From assembly GCA_937937835.1 (NCBI GenBank), contig CALDBJ010000066.1, positions 1 through 8,011 of the forward strand: a stretch of DNA of 8,011 nt, in the 5' to 3' direction. The stretch is from an uncultured Collinsella sp. (GTDB taxonomy: Bacteria > Actinomycetota > Coriobacteriia > Coriobacteriales > Coriobacteriaceae). Both the position numbers and the translations under genes were made by a program. Positions 1 to 6,553 of the stretch are shown here, one piece after another. Positions within the stretch are counted from its first letter, which is position 1, and every line of letters begins with the position of its first letter. Under the pieces are notes generated by a model. The model did no database searches, was not told the origin of the DNA, and saw only the letters and a list, made by a program, of their open reading frames with translations.

Positions 1-449
1 CTGCCTACATTGCAAAACGTCTGAAATCCAATGTCCGTGAGCTTGAAGGAGCACTGCAGCAAGTCGTCGCCTATCAGCAATTCCAAGCAACATCATCGAG
101 AGAAATCACGATTGATATTGCTAAGCGGGTATTGCGTGAACAATTCCAAGTTGTCAACAGCTTAATCACAATTGAGAATATTCAAAAAACTGTTGCGGAT
201 TACTACAAAATCAAAGTGGCCGATATGCACTCCAAGCGTCGTCCTGCCAACATAGCTCGTCCACGCCAAATTGCCATGTACCTCACTAAAGAACTCACTC
301 AGCACAGTCTGCCGGAAATTGGAGAGAACTTTGGTGGCCGCGACCATACCACCGTAATGCATGCAGTCCGTAAAATTACTCAAGAGCGCCAGAACGATGC
401 TGAACTAAACCATGAAATTCATGTACTTGAACAGATGATCCGCGGCTGA
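1..449 (+). CDS. dnaA: Chromosomal replication initiator DnaA, C-terminal part (5' end outside window)
   Basis: Reading in frame from base 3 gives 148 residues ending at a TGA. They cover the end of the AAA+ domain III and all of DNA-binding domain IV. The segment SNVRELEGAL near the start is the sensor-2 region, whose Arg contacts bound ATP. The stretch ENIQKTVADYYKIKVADM followed by KRRPANIARPRQIAMYL is the start of domain IV. GGRDHTTVMHAVRKI is the DnaA signature that contacts the DnaA box. ATP-DnaA binds DnaA boxes at the origin and melts the adjacent AT-rich DNA; in many bacteria it also regulates its own gene. The gene lies 38 bp upstream of dnaN, the usual order. The sequence resembles betaproteobacterial DnaA from memory of the family. 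Nothing looks broken; the 5' two thirds are simply off the window. Confidence 0.97.
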   Translation, partial: AYIAKRLKSNVRELEGALQQVVAYQQFQATSSREITIDIAKRVLREQFQVVNSLITIENIQKTVADYYKIKVADMHSKRRPANIARPRQIAMYLTKELTQHSLPEIGENFGGRDHTTVMHAVRKITQERQNDAELNHEIHVLEQMIRG

Positions 450-461
450 CGCAGCCTTTTT
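444..461 (+). terminator. Short GC hairpin plus T5 at the dnaA stop codon
   Basis: GGCTG (444-448) and CAGCC (452-456) form a 5-bp stem with a 3-nt loop, followed at once by TTTTT (457-461). The hairpin overlaps the dnaA stop codon. The form is that of an intrinsic terminator, but the stem is short, so partial attenuation between dnaA and dnaN is more likely than full termination. Confidence 0.35.
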
Positions 462-487
462 AATTTCAAATTCCATCGAACAGCATC

Positions 488-1606
488 ATGAAATTGATTT
501 CCAGCCCAGTTGAAGCTCTGATCAAACCCGTACGCTCTGTTGCCGGCATTGTCGAACGAAATCAGTCCTTACCTGTTGTAAGTAATATCCTTATCGAACA
601 AAAAGGTGTTGACGTTACATTTTCGACGACTGACCTCGATATTCAAATCCGAACGAGTGCACCTGTGGGTGTGGAGGGCTGCGAAGGACACATCACCCTC
701 AACGCACAAAAGTTTTCTGAAATCCTCGGAGCTCTTCGCCCACTAGACACACTCGATGTGGATATTGATGACGGCGGTCTTGCTGACCTCACTACTTCAG
801 GGGGTCATTTCTCCATGCAAACACTCCCGGCTCAAGACTTTCCGGTATTGAAGATCATGCCGTGGACAACCACCTTTACGTTGCCCGCTAAGACGCTTCG
901 TTATCTGCTCACGATGACAGCCTTTGCAATGGCTCCAAAAGATATTCGCTACTTCCTGATGGGGGTACTTTTCGTAGTGGAAGGAGCAAAACTCATTGCT
1001 GTCGCAACAGACACACATCGACTTGCATACTGTGAAGCTGAAATCGATGGTCTCAATCAGGAAACAAAGATTGAGGCGATTGTTCCACGTAAAACTGTCC
1101 GTGAATTACTTCGCATTCTCCCTGAAGACGATACGCCGGTTACTGTCAACGTTGGCGATACACAAATTGGATTCAATTTTGCAGGAATTGAATTTGTTAG
1201 CAAGCTTATTGAAGGTAAATTCCCAGATTATCAGCGAGTAATGCCCACACTTGATACCAACCCACAATGTGTGTCAATCAACCGCGAGGAGCTACTTCTT
1301 GCTCTTCGCCGCGTACAGATTCTGACTAATGAACGATTCCACGGCATTCGCTGGCTTTTCACTAAAGGCTCTCTCACAGTTCAGGGTAGTAATGCGGAAC
1401 AAGAAGAAGCAAGTCAAAAGCTCGCTGTCAACTGGGAGTGGGACGATCTCGATATCGGCTTCAATCTTCTTTACATGATCGAGCTCCTCAATAATCTCAA
1501 AAACTCTGAAGTTAACTTCCACTTCGCTGCGACGCCAAAAAGCGTGCTCGTGACGATGCCGGAATCTTCGAGCTTCCGTTATCTCATCATGCCGATGCGT
1601 ATCTGA
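488..1606 (+). CDS. dnaN: DNA polymerase III beta subunit (sliding clamp)
   Basis: The 372-residue product is close to the usual length (E. coli 366). It is the ring-shaped homodimeric clamp that holds Pol III and other clamp-binding proteins on DNA. Visible family marks include FAMAPKDIRYFLMGVLF (146-162), FPDYQRVMP (245-253) and the C-terminal MPMRI (368-372). The residues that should line the partner-binding cleft are present (L179, P246, R250, V251, M368, P369, M370, placed by analogy with the E. coli clamp). The usual ATDGHRLA motif reads ATDTHRLAY (173-181), with Thr for Gly. The ATG at 488 is the start that keeps the conserved MKL N-terminus, yet no Shine-Dalgarno sequence is visible before it (the bases before it are CGAACAGCATC), so translation may depend on coupling to dnaA or on an unstructured leader. 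The gene lies between dnaA and gyrB with no recF. Confidence 0.97.
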   Translation: MKLISSPVEALIKPVRSVAGIVERNQSLPVVSNILIEQKGVDVTFSTTDLDIQIRTSAPVGVEGCEGHITLNAQKFSEILGALRPLDTLDVDIDDGGLADLTTSGGHFSMQTLPAQDFPVLKIMPWTTTFTLPAKTLRYLLTMTAFAMAPKDIRYFLMGVLFVVEGAKLIAVATDTHRLAYCEAEIDGLNQETKIEAIVPRKTVRELLRILPEDDTPVTVNVGDTQIGFNFAGIEFVSKLIEGKFPDYQRVMPTLDTNPQCVSINREELLLALRRVQILTNERFHGIRWLFTKGSLTVQGSNAEQEEASQKLAVNWEWDDLDIGFNLLYMIELLNNLKNSEVNFHFAATPKSVLVTMPESSSFRYLIMPMRI

Positions 1607-1617
1607 TGATGAAACAC

Positions 1618-1654
1618 CACTCCTAATGAATAAGGAGTGAACGGATGATTTTTT
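1618..1654 (+). terminator. Inverted repeat with delayed T-tract after dnaN
   Basis: CACTCCT (1618-1624) and AGGAGTG (1633-1639) are perfect 7-bp arms around an 8-nt loop, 11 bp past the dnaN stop. A T6 run follows at 1649-1654, but 9 nt separate it from the stem, so this is a poor intrinsic terminator. It could instead be an RNA-processing or protein-binding site. Confidence 0.35.
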
Positions 1655-1666
1655 CAACAACGGCGC

Positions 1667-1683
1667 GGATGCTTAACGCATCC
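1667..1683 (+). other. Hairpin in the gyrB leader
   Basis: GGATGC (1667-1672) and GCATCC (1678-1683) form a perfect 6-bp stem around the 5-nt loop TTAAC. It ends 6 nt before the gyrB Shine-Dalgarno AAGGAA (1690-1695). No T-run follows, so it is not a terminator. It could stabilise the leader or affect gyrB translation; this is inference from position only. Confidence 0.35.
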
Positions 1684-1703
1684 AGCCGCAAGGAACGTAT
1701 TTC

Positions 1704-4252
1704 ATGACCGAAGCGGAAAATTCGTCTAATCAAGCCCCGCAGCCATTGCCGCAGGTGCAGTCGCTCGACGAAGTGCAACCCGACCAGAATCCAAACGCCT
1801 ATAACGCCGCAAGCATTCAGATTCTTGAGGGACTAGAGGCCGTCCGCAAACGTCCAGGCATGTACATCGGCGATACGGCTGACGGTTCTGGACTTCATCA
1901 CCTTGTTTATGAAGTTGTTGATAACTCTATCGACGAAGCATTGGCTGGTTTTGCTTCACATATTGAAGTAACAATTCACACGGATAATTCCATTTCAGTT
2001 ACAGACGATGGCCGTGGAATTCCAACAGCAATTAAGTGGGATGATAAGCACGATCCAAAGAGAAGTGCCGCAGAAATCGCGCTGACCGAACTTCATGCCG
2101 GTGGTAAATTCGACAACAACGGCTACAAGATCTCTGCGGGTTGCACGGTGTTGGCGTGTCCTGTGTAAACGCTCTTTCAACCTGGCTTCGCCTCGTGGTT
2201 CGCCGCGATGGCGAAGCTCGTACGCTCGAATTCCGACGCGGAAAAGTTGTTAACCGTCTCATTGAAAATGCCATTGATCCGGCCACAGGAAAAAATGTGC
2301 GCATTTCGCCTATGGCTCTTCTTGGGCCTACTAATCGGCGCGGTACAGAAGTACATTTCCTTCCTGATCTCGAGATTTTCGAACAGGTCACAGAGTTCAG
2401 CTATGAGACATTACTCTCGCGGCTGCGAGAACTCTCTTTCCTAAATTCTGGTGTTTTTATAACACTCAAAGATCTACGAACTTCGCATGAGGCTCAACTC
2501 AAGACGGACAAGGGCTTGATCGCCTATGTCGAGTATAAAAATCAGTCTCGCACGGTTCTCCACCCGAAGATTTTCCACGCCAAGGAAACTGTACTGTCCA
2601 ACGGTTCCCCTGTCGAAGTTGAAGTCGCTATGCAGTGGCAGGATAGCTACAACGAAAGTCTCACAGCCTATACAAATAATATTCCGCAACGCGACGGAGG
2701 AACGCATGTCACTGGCTTGCGTGGGGCCATGACACGCGTTTTGAAAAATTACATCGCAAAAAACGAACTGGCGAAAAAATCTAAAGTGGACCCCGATGGC
2801 GACGATATGCGAGAGGGACTCACATGCGTTCTTTCAGTGAAAATCCCACAGCCTAAGTTCAGCTCTCAAACCAAAGACAAGTTAGTTTCGAGCGAAGTAC
2901 GACCTGCTGTTGAGGATGTTGTTTCCCGTGAGCTGGAGCTCTACCTCGAACAAAATCCTGCTGATGCCAAACTGATCTGCGAAAAAATTATTACGGCAGC
3001 TCGAGCACGTGAAGCTGCACGAAAGGCACGCGACCTTACTCGCAAAACAGGTATGGGTGGCGGACTTCCCGGCAAACTCGCTGACTGTCGCGAAAAGAAT
3101 CCTGCATACTCCGAGCTTTTCCTGGTAGAAGGGGACTCAGCCGGCGGCTCTGCTAAGCAAGGGCGTAACTCACAATATCAGGCAATTTTGCCTTTGCGCG
3201 GTAAAGTTCTTAATGTGGAAAAAGCTGCTCAGGATAAACTTCTGGATTCCGAGCAGATTCGCATGCTTACGCTTGCTCTTGGTACCAACATCGGCAAACT
3301 GTTCGATATTGAAAAACTCCGTTATCACCGCATCATCATCATGACTGATGCGGACGTTGACGGAGCTCATATCCGCACGTTGCTCCTCACACTGTTTTTC
3401 CGCCAAATGCCTGAGCTAATTGAAAACGGCTACGTCTATATTGCTCAGCCCCCGCTCTACAAAGTACAGAAAAACAGCAAAGATAAAGGACGTTTCCTGA
3501 AAGATGAAGCTGAGATGAACGCTTATCTTAAGGACTTAGCTCTCTCTGGTGCGGCTCTGTATCCAAGCACAAATGCAAAGGAACCCATTCGCGGCACGGC
3601 ACTCGAGACGCTGGTTGGGGAATACTTGCAAGCCAATGCAGTCATATCTCGTCTCGGCGGAGCTATTGACCGGGCGGTTCTTCTTGCTATCGCTGCTGGT
3701 GTAGAACTTTCTCTCGAAAACACATTTGCAGCTCAACAAAGCGCCGAGCGTCTTGAAAAAGAGATGCGGGACCCGAATGTCAAAATTGAAGCTTATTGGA
3801 ATGAAGATGAAGAAAAACATGTTCTAAAAATTCATCGCACTCGCCATGGGAACATTAAAACAACAACGCTTCTGCCGGAATTTCTTCTCTCTGCCGACTA
3901 TCAAAAACTCCGCGAAAGTTCCTTGATGCTTCAGGGAGTGATTCAAGAAGGAGCTGAAATTGAACGAGGCGGAGAAAGAGAGCCTGTTAAAAATTTTGCA
4001 GAAGCAGTTGGCTGGCTAATGCGCCAAGCAGAGAAGGGGCTCATCCGGCAACGTTACAAAGGGCTGGGCGAGATGACACCTGAGCAGCTACGAGATACAA
4101 CGATGGATCCGGCAGTGCGGCGCATGCTACGAGTTCGAATCGAGGATGCTGCTAATGCTGACGCAATATTCTCGATGTTGATGGGCGATGTAGTTGAACC
4201 TCGTCGAGCCTTTATCGAAAGTAATGCGCTCTTTGGCAACATCGACGCATAA
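1704..4252 (+). CDS. gyrB: DNA gyrase subunit B, interrupted by an apparent 1-base deletion near 2140
   Basis: GyrB is the ATPase half of gyrase (A2B2), which introduces negative supercoils. The start ATG 1704 has AAGGAA at 1690-1695, 8 nt upstream. Frame 1 runs 1704-2168 and contains the GHKL ATPase motifs: RKRPGMYIGDT (49-58), EVVDNSIDEA with catalytic-type E70 and N74, DDGRGIP (101-107) and HAGGKF. At about 2140 the reading passes to a second frame (2141-4252) beginning LHGVGVSCVNALS. Restoring one base gives YKISAGLHGVGVS, the same spacing as in normal GyrB, and about 849 residues, against 804 in E. coli with about 28 extra at the N-terminus. The second part has QTKDKL (389-394), the TOPRIM EGDSAGG (476-482) and DADVDG (549-554), the large Gram-negative insert, and QRYKGLGEM near the C-terminus. 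Apart from the frameshift nothing is decayed, which argues for a sequencing or assembly error in an essential gene rather than a true pseudogene. Confidence 0.95.
2136..2144 (+). other. gyrB frameshift site
   Basis: In frame 1 the codons TCT GCG GGT TGC lead into a non-GyrB tail ending at the stop at 2166-2168. From 2141 the +2 frame reads LHGVGVSCVNALS, a highly conserved ATP-lid segment. One missing base in the GGG/TT context at 2138-2142 explains the change exactly, with no lost residue. No heptameric slippery sequence or downstream stimulatory structure stands out. Confidence 0.9.
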
Positions 4253-4257
4253 TCTTC

Positions 4258-4294
4258 AAAGCGCTAGGGAGTTAAGTCCCCCCAGCGCTTTTTT
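4258..4294 (+). terminator. Rho-independent terminator after gyrB
   Basis: AAAGCGCT (4258-4265) pairs with AGCGCTTT (4284-4291). The stem can be extended by GGG (4267-4269) with CCC (4281-4283) across one bulged A, and T6 runs from 4289 to 4294. It begins 5 nt after the gyrB stop. It should close the dnaA-dnaN-gyrB unit. It lies only 25 bp before the next start codon, so that gene depends on read-through or on a promoter inside the end of gyrB or in this short gap. Confidence 0.85.
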
Positions 4295-4319
4295 CTTCTG
4301 TGAACGATAGGATCCCACC

Positions 4320-5264
4320 ATGTCAATTACTGCCGATCAACTCGTCGTAGCTGTTTCATCCCGAGCATTGTTCGATTTGGAGAAAGAGCATCAACTTTTT
4401 GAAAAAGAAGGCTATGAAGCCTTCAAAGATTACCAAGTTGAGCACTGTGACGATCCATTGCAGCCTGGTGTCGCATTTCCTTTCGTAAAACGTCTCATAG
4501 GATTGAATGCCTTTTTCCCAGATCTAGAACCATTTCGCGTTGTAGCGCTTTCCCGCAACTCCCCTGTGACTGCAAGGCGCTTTTTTAACTCATGTCGGCA
4601 TTACAACCTTCCAATTGATGCTGGAGCGTTTACTTCAGGCCAATCTACACTGCCTTACATCTCGGCCTTTAAGGTGTCGTTATTTCTGTCTGCCAATGCC
4701 CAGAACGTGACACATGCCATTGAAGCTGGCCTCCCTGGAGGACTTGTTCTTCCTGGTCAAATGCTGGATGCTGATGAAGATGACAAGACGCTTCGCATCG
4801 CATTTGACTTTGACGGTGTGCTTGCCGACGACGAGGCTGAGCGTGAATATCAAAAAGAGGGGCTCAAGGCCTTCCAAAAACTTGAACTCGAAAAAGCTCA
4901 AACCCCTCATGCACCTGGACCTCTTATGGATCTTTTCGCTAAGTTGTCTAAATTTCAAAGGCTTGATTCACAGCGACGCGGCAAATCCGATCCTTACTTC
5001 AAACCCGCTATTCGCATTTCTATCGTCACTTCACGTGGAGCTCAGAGTGAAGAACGATTGATTACAACTCTCAAAACTTTTGGTATGAGTGCGGCGGAGC
5101 TCTTTCTTCTCGATGGGTTGGATAAGACACCAATTCTTGAAGCTATAAGACCGCATATCTTTTTTGACGACCAAGCACGCAATCTTGAGAGCACTCATAC
5201 AAAGATCCCTAGTGTCTTGGTACCGTTTGGCATACATAACGAAAATATCAATGAAATTAAATAG
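4320..5264 (+). CDS. Cytosolic 5'-nucleotidase family protein (PF06189 type)
   Basis: The 314-residue protein is expected to dephosphorylate nucleoside 5'-monophosphates in the cytosol; the exact substrate cannot be read from sequence. Its family pattern is clear: VVALSRNSPVTARRFFNSC (74-92), then FLSAN near 122 and AIEAGLPGGLVL (133-144). A HAD-like phosphatase core follows, with the nucleophile loop DFDGVLADDEAE (163-174; D163 and D165 are the likely nucleophile and acid/base), VTSRGA (236-241) as motif II, K269 as a candidate motif III lysine, and FFDDQ (281-285) as the metal-binding motif IV. There is no signal peptide. A weak Shine-Dalgarno, AGGA (4309-4312), precedes ATG 4320 by 7 nt. 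The gene follows the gyrB terminator by 25 bp and is transcribed toward the origin-like region. It could help nucleotide balance near the replication genes, but that is only suggested by position. Confidence 0.88.
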   Translation: MSITADQLVVAVSSRALFDLEKEHQLFEKEGYEAFKDYQVEHCDDPLQPGVAFPFVKRLIGLNAFFPDLEPFRVVALSRNSPVTARRFFNSCRHYNLPIDAGAFTSGQSTLPYISAFKVSLFLSANAQNVTHAIEAGLPGGLVLPGQMLDADEDDKTLRIAFDFDGVLADDEAEREYQKEGLKAFQKLELEKAQTPHAPGPLMDLFAKLSKFQRLDSQRRGKSDPYFKPAIRISIVTSRGAQSEERLITTLKTFGMSAAELFLLDGLDKTPILEAIRPHIFFDDQARNLESTHTKIPSVLVPFGIHNENINEIK

Positions 5265-5340
5265 TTAGCACTAATAACCCACAACAAACACCAGTAAAAT
5301 ACACAGCTTACACACAAATAATCCACGACTTATCGATTTT

Positions 5341-5460
5341 CATTCTAGTATTTATGTATTGCATATATAAATATTTAAGATACTTTTAGTGATAGGTCCT
5401 TATCATCAAGATTCTTCCCTATCTTTTCTTATTCTTTATATTTAATAAGTAGTTGTTTGT
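5341..5460. other. AT-rich candidate DNA unwinding element
   Basis: Hand count gives 28 G/C in 120 bases (23%), against about 50% in sampled dnaN and gyrB blocks. It includes a 16-base run without G or C (5363-5378) containing the palindrome TAAATATTTA (5368-5377). TATCTTTTCTTAT (5420-5432) matches 9 of the 11 defined positions of the E. coli 13-mer GATCTNTTNTTTT. Its place immediately left of the first strong DnaA box fits a duplex-unwinding role. Confidence 0.6.
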
Positions 5461-5467
5461 AGTAGGG
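5460..5467 (+). other. DnaA-trio-like element
   Basis: TAGTAGGG lies 12 nt before the TGTGGATAA box at 5480. In E. coli oriC, as I remember it, TTATTAGG stands 12 nt before box R1, with a similar ACTGC-containing spacer. Trio repeats are thought to load DnaA on single-stranded DNA during opening. There are only two repeats here, so this is suggestive. Confidence 0.4.
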
Positions 5468-5479
5468 AACTGCACCTTC

Positions 5480-5488
5480 TGTGGATAA
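5480..5488 (-). promoter_or_regulatory. DnaA box, perfect (R1-like)
   Basis: TGTGGATAA on the + strand is the complement of TTATCCACA, the high-affinity consensus. It is the box nearest the AT-rich block and is oriented like R1 of E. coli. Confidence 0.8.
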
Positions 5489-5515
5489 CTTGTTCTTTGC
5501 TATACTTTTCAATTA

Positions 5516-5528
5516 GATCAAGCATGTA
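5516..5528 (+). promoter_or_regulatory. Possible IHF site between DnaA boxes
   Basis: GATCAAGCATGTA matches the IHF consensus WATCAANNNNTTR except at two positions (G for W and G for the first T of TTR), and is flanked by A/T-rich sequence. It lies between the first and second strong boxes, where IHF bends the E. coli origin. Matches of this quality also occur by chance. Confidence 0.25.
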
Positions 5529-5557
5529 TTTATTTGTGGACAGCCTTCTGAATCTTC

Positions 5558-5566
5558 TGTGGAAAA
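5558..5566 (-). promoter_or_regulatory. DnaA box
   Basis: TGTGGAAAA is the complement of TTTTCCACA, which fits TTWTNCACA. It has the same orientation as the box at 5480. Confidence 0.65.
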
Positions 5567-5616
5567 CGAGGGATAGATGTTGAGCAACTTTTCATGTAGT
5601 TGTGGGCAAGCGCTAG

Positions 5617-5625
5617 TTATCCACA
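5617..5625 (+). promoter_or_regulatory. DnaA box, perfect
   Basis: TTATCCACA is a full consensus match, in the opposite orientation to the boxes at 5480 and 5558. Confidence 0.8.
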
Positions 5626-5660
5626 TTTCCTTCATAAAACAAAAAAGTTAACAACATATT

Positions 5661-5669
5661 TTATCCACA
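5661..5669 (+). promoter_or_regulatory. DnaA box, perfect
   Basis: TTATCCACA is a full consensus match lying 30 bp before the next start codon. DnaA bound here could also influence transcription of the downstream regulator. Confidence 0.8.
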
Positions 5670-5674
5670 TATAC

Positions 5675-5692
5675 GACAGCAAAAAAGCTGTC
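5675..5692. promoter_or_regulatory. 18-bp palindrome just before the regulator start: operator or RNA hairpin
   Basis: GACAGC (5675-5680) and GCTGTC (5687-5692) are perfect 6-bp arms around A6. It ends 7 nt before the ATG at 5700 and takes the place where a Shine-Dalgarno would be. The arm and spacer size resembles Crp-family operators (TGTGA-N6-TCACA), which suggests autoregulation. As RNA it would form a 6-bp hairpin next to the start codon. No T-run follows on either strand, so it is not a terminator. Confidence 0.45.
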
Positions 5693-5699
5693 ATTATTT

Positions 5700-6497
5700 A
5701 TGCCTGCTGCTTCCTCTCTTCTCCCTTGGTTTGCTCCTCGACTCTCACGCCCAATGATCGGAGTGCTCAATAATTTGGGGCATGAGATGCATTACACGCG
5801 AGGTGAGGTTCTCTATGAGTCTCCAGGTTTTTTCCGACCATTAATGCTTGTTCGGCGCGGAATCGTCGCCCGTGCATTAATGGATCCACTACACGCGGAC
5901 CCGCTCCTTGTATCGCTTAGTGGACCGAGGGCTCTTTGCGGAAGTTGTGAAACACTTTATGTACAAGATCGAATGGTGCGTCGGCATTGGTGCATGACAT
6001 CCGTTGATGTGCATGTTGTGAATGCTGACTTATTACTTCGCATCTGCGATCAAAATCCACTTTGGCAGCGTGAGCTCAGCTATTATTCTGCGATTTGTGC
6101 TCTCAGCGATCGCCTGGGTATGCTGGTAACCCATGCAACTTCGTTAGAAGAACGACTTTGGGTATTAATGATCGCTTCCTCTCTTTCGACGGATTCAGAG
6201 TTTCTTGAGCGTTTCCGAGATCCATCAGTGGAATGGGTACCGTTACCTGTGCTCCCATCAATGCATGTAGCTAAGGTTCTTCTTTCTGCCAATCGAGCGA
6301 AGATACGTGGAGTTCTCCAGCGGTGGTTACAAGAGGATACCGTACGTTGGCGGTCGCACAAAATTCTGTTATCTCGACCGCGATTTGCCGCTTTTTGGAA
6401 TCGTGTCGAACCAGTTTTACGAACGGTTGCAGCAACCGAACCCGGTTTCCCCATAAAAATGCCTGTAAGAGATCTGGAACTTCATAGTGAGCTATGA
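5700..6497 (+). CDS. Crp/Fnr-family transcriptional regulator
   Basis: The 265-residue protein fits the Crp/Fnr plan. A cupin-like beta-roll spans about 35-112, starting GEVLYESPGFFRPLMLVRRGI. A dimerisation helix follows at about 117-160 (DRLGMLVTHATSLEERLWVL). A winged helix-turn-helix lies at about 186-225, with VAKVLLSANRAKIRGVLQRWL matching the LA..LG.SR.TVSR.L pattern. The ligand is unknown: I see no clear cAMP-binding signature and no N-terminal Fnr-type cysteine cluster, though C80GSC83 and C98 lie in the beta-roll. The start is uncertain. ATG 5700 has no Shine-Dalgarno, because a palindrome occupies that site. ATG 5787 has GGGG at 5777-5780 but would cut into the domain; ATG 5754 lacks a ribosome site. 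The gene borders the origin-like region and is transcribed away from it, 56 bp before the lipoprotein gene. Confidence 0.82.
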   Translation: MPAASSLLPWFAPRLSRPMIGVLNNLGHEMHYTRGEVLYESPGFFRPLMLVRRGIVARALMDPLHADPLLVSLSGPRALCGSCETLYVQDRMVRRHWCMTSVDVHVVNADLLLRICDQNPLWQRELSYYSAICALSDRLGMLVTHATSLEERLWVLMIASSLSTDSEFLERFRDPSVEWVPLPVLPSMHVAKVLLSANRAKIRGVLQRWLQEDTVRWRSHKILLSRPRFAAFWNRVEPVLRTVAATEPGFPIKMPVRDLELHSEL

Positions 6498-6553
6498 CTT
6501 GTCACTTGTTAGGCGACTAGACTCAGAGAACATTCTTTTTTTCAGGGCACTTC

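Larger units (their letters stand above)
5265..5699. other. Putative chromosomal replication origin (oriC) or DnaA-binding half of one
   Basis: This 435-bp gene-free stretch has four DnaA boxes matching TTWTNCACA: - strand at 5480-5488 and 5558-5566, + strand at 5617-5625 and 5661-5669. Weaker copies lie at 5308-5316 (TTACACACA, one mismatch), 5319-5327, 5535-5543 and 5601-5609 (two mismatches each). To the left is an AT-rich block (28 G/C in 5341-5460, i.e. 23%) suited to unwinding, joined to the first box by a trio-like element. Two boxes point left and two right, as in gammaproteobacterial origins. Only one GATC (5516-5519) is present, so SeqA/Dam-type control is unlikely. The dnaA-dnaN gap is only 38 bp and cannot hold an origin. 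The region upstream of dnaA, the common site, is outside the window, so a bipartite origin or a DnaA-titrating cluster remains possible. Confidence 0.75.

Noticed and set aside
1292..1660. 122-codon open frame on the - strand under the end of dnaN
   Set aside because: It is antisense to a clearly coding dnaN, resembles no family, and is rich in Arg/His/Ser as expected of a shadow frame.
2136..2168. Programmed ribosomal frameshift in gyrB
   Set aside because: No slippery heptamer or stimulatory element is visible, and GyrB families are not known to use one; a one-base sequence error explains it exactly.
5501..5506. TATACT as a -10 element for the regulator gene
   Set aside because: No acceptable -35 lies 16-18 nt upstream, and such hexamers are expected by chance in AT-rich DNA.
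5265..5699. Small gene or structured RNA in the 435-bp gap
   Set aside because: No convincing open frame with a ribosome site was seen, and the DnaA boxes with the AT-rich block explain the content better.
6495..6504. Short palindrome TGACTTGTCA between the regulator and dolP
   Set aside because: Four-base arms at a stop codon are too short to support an operator call.
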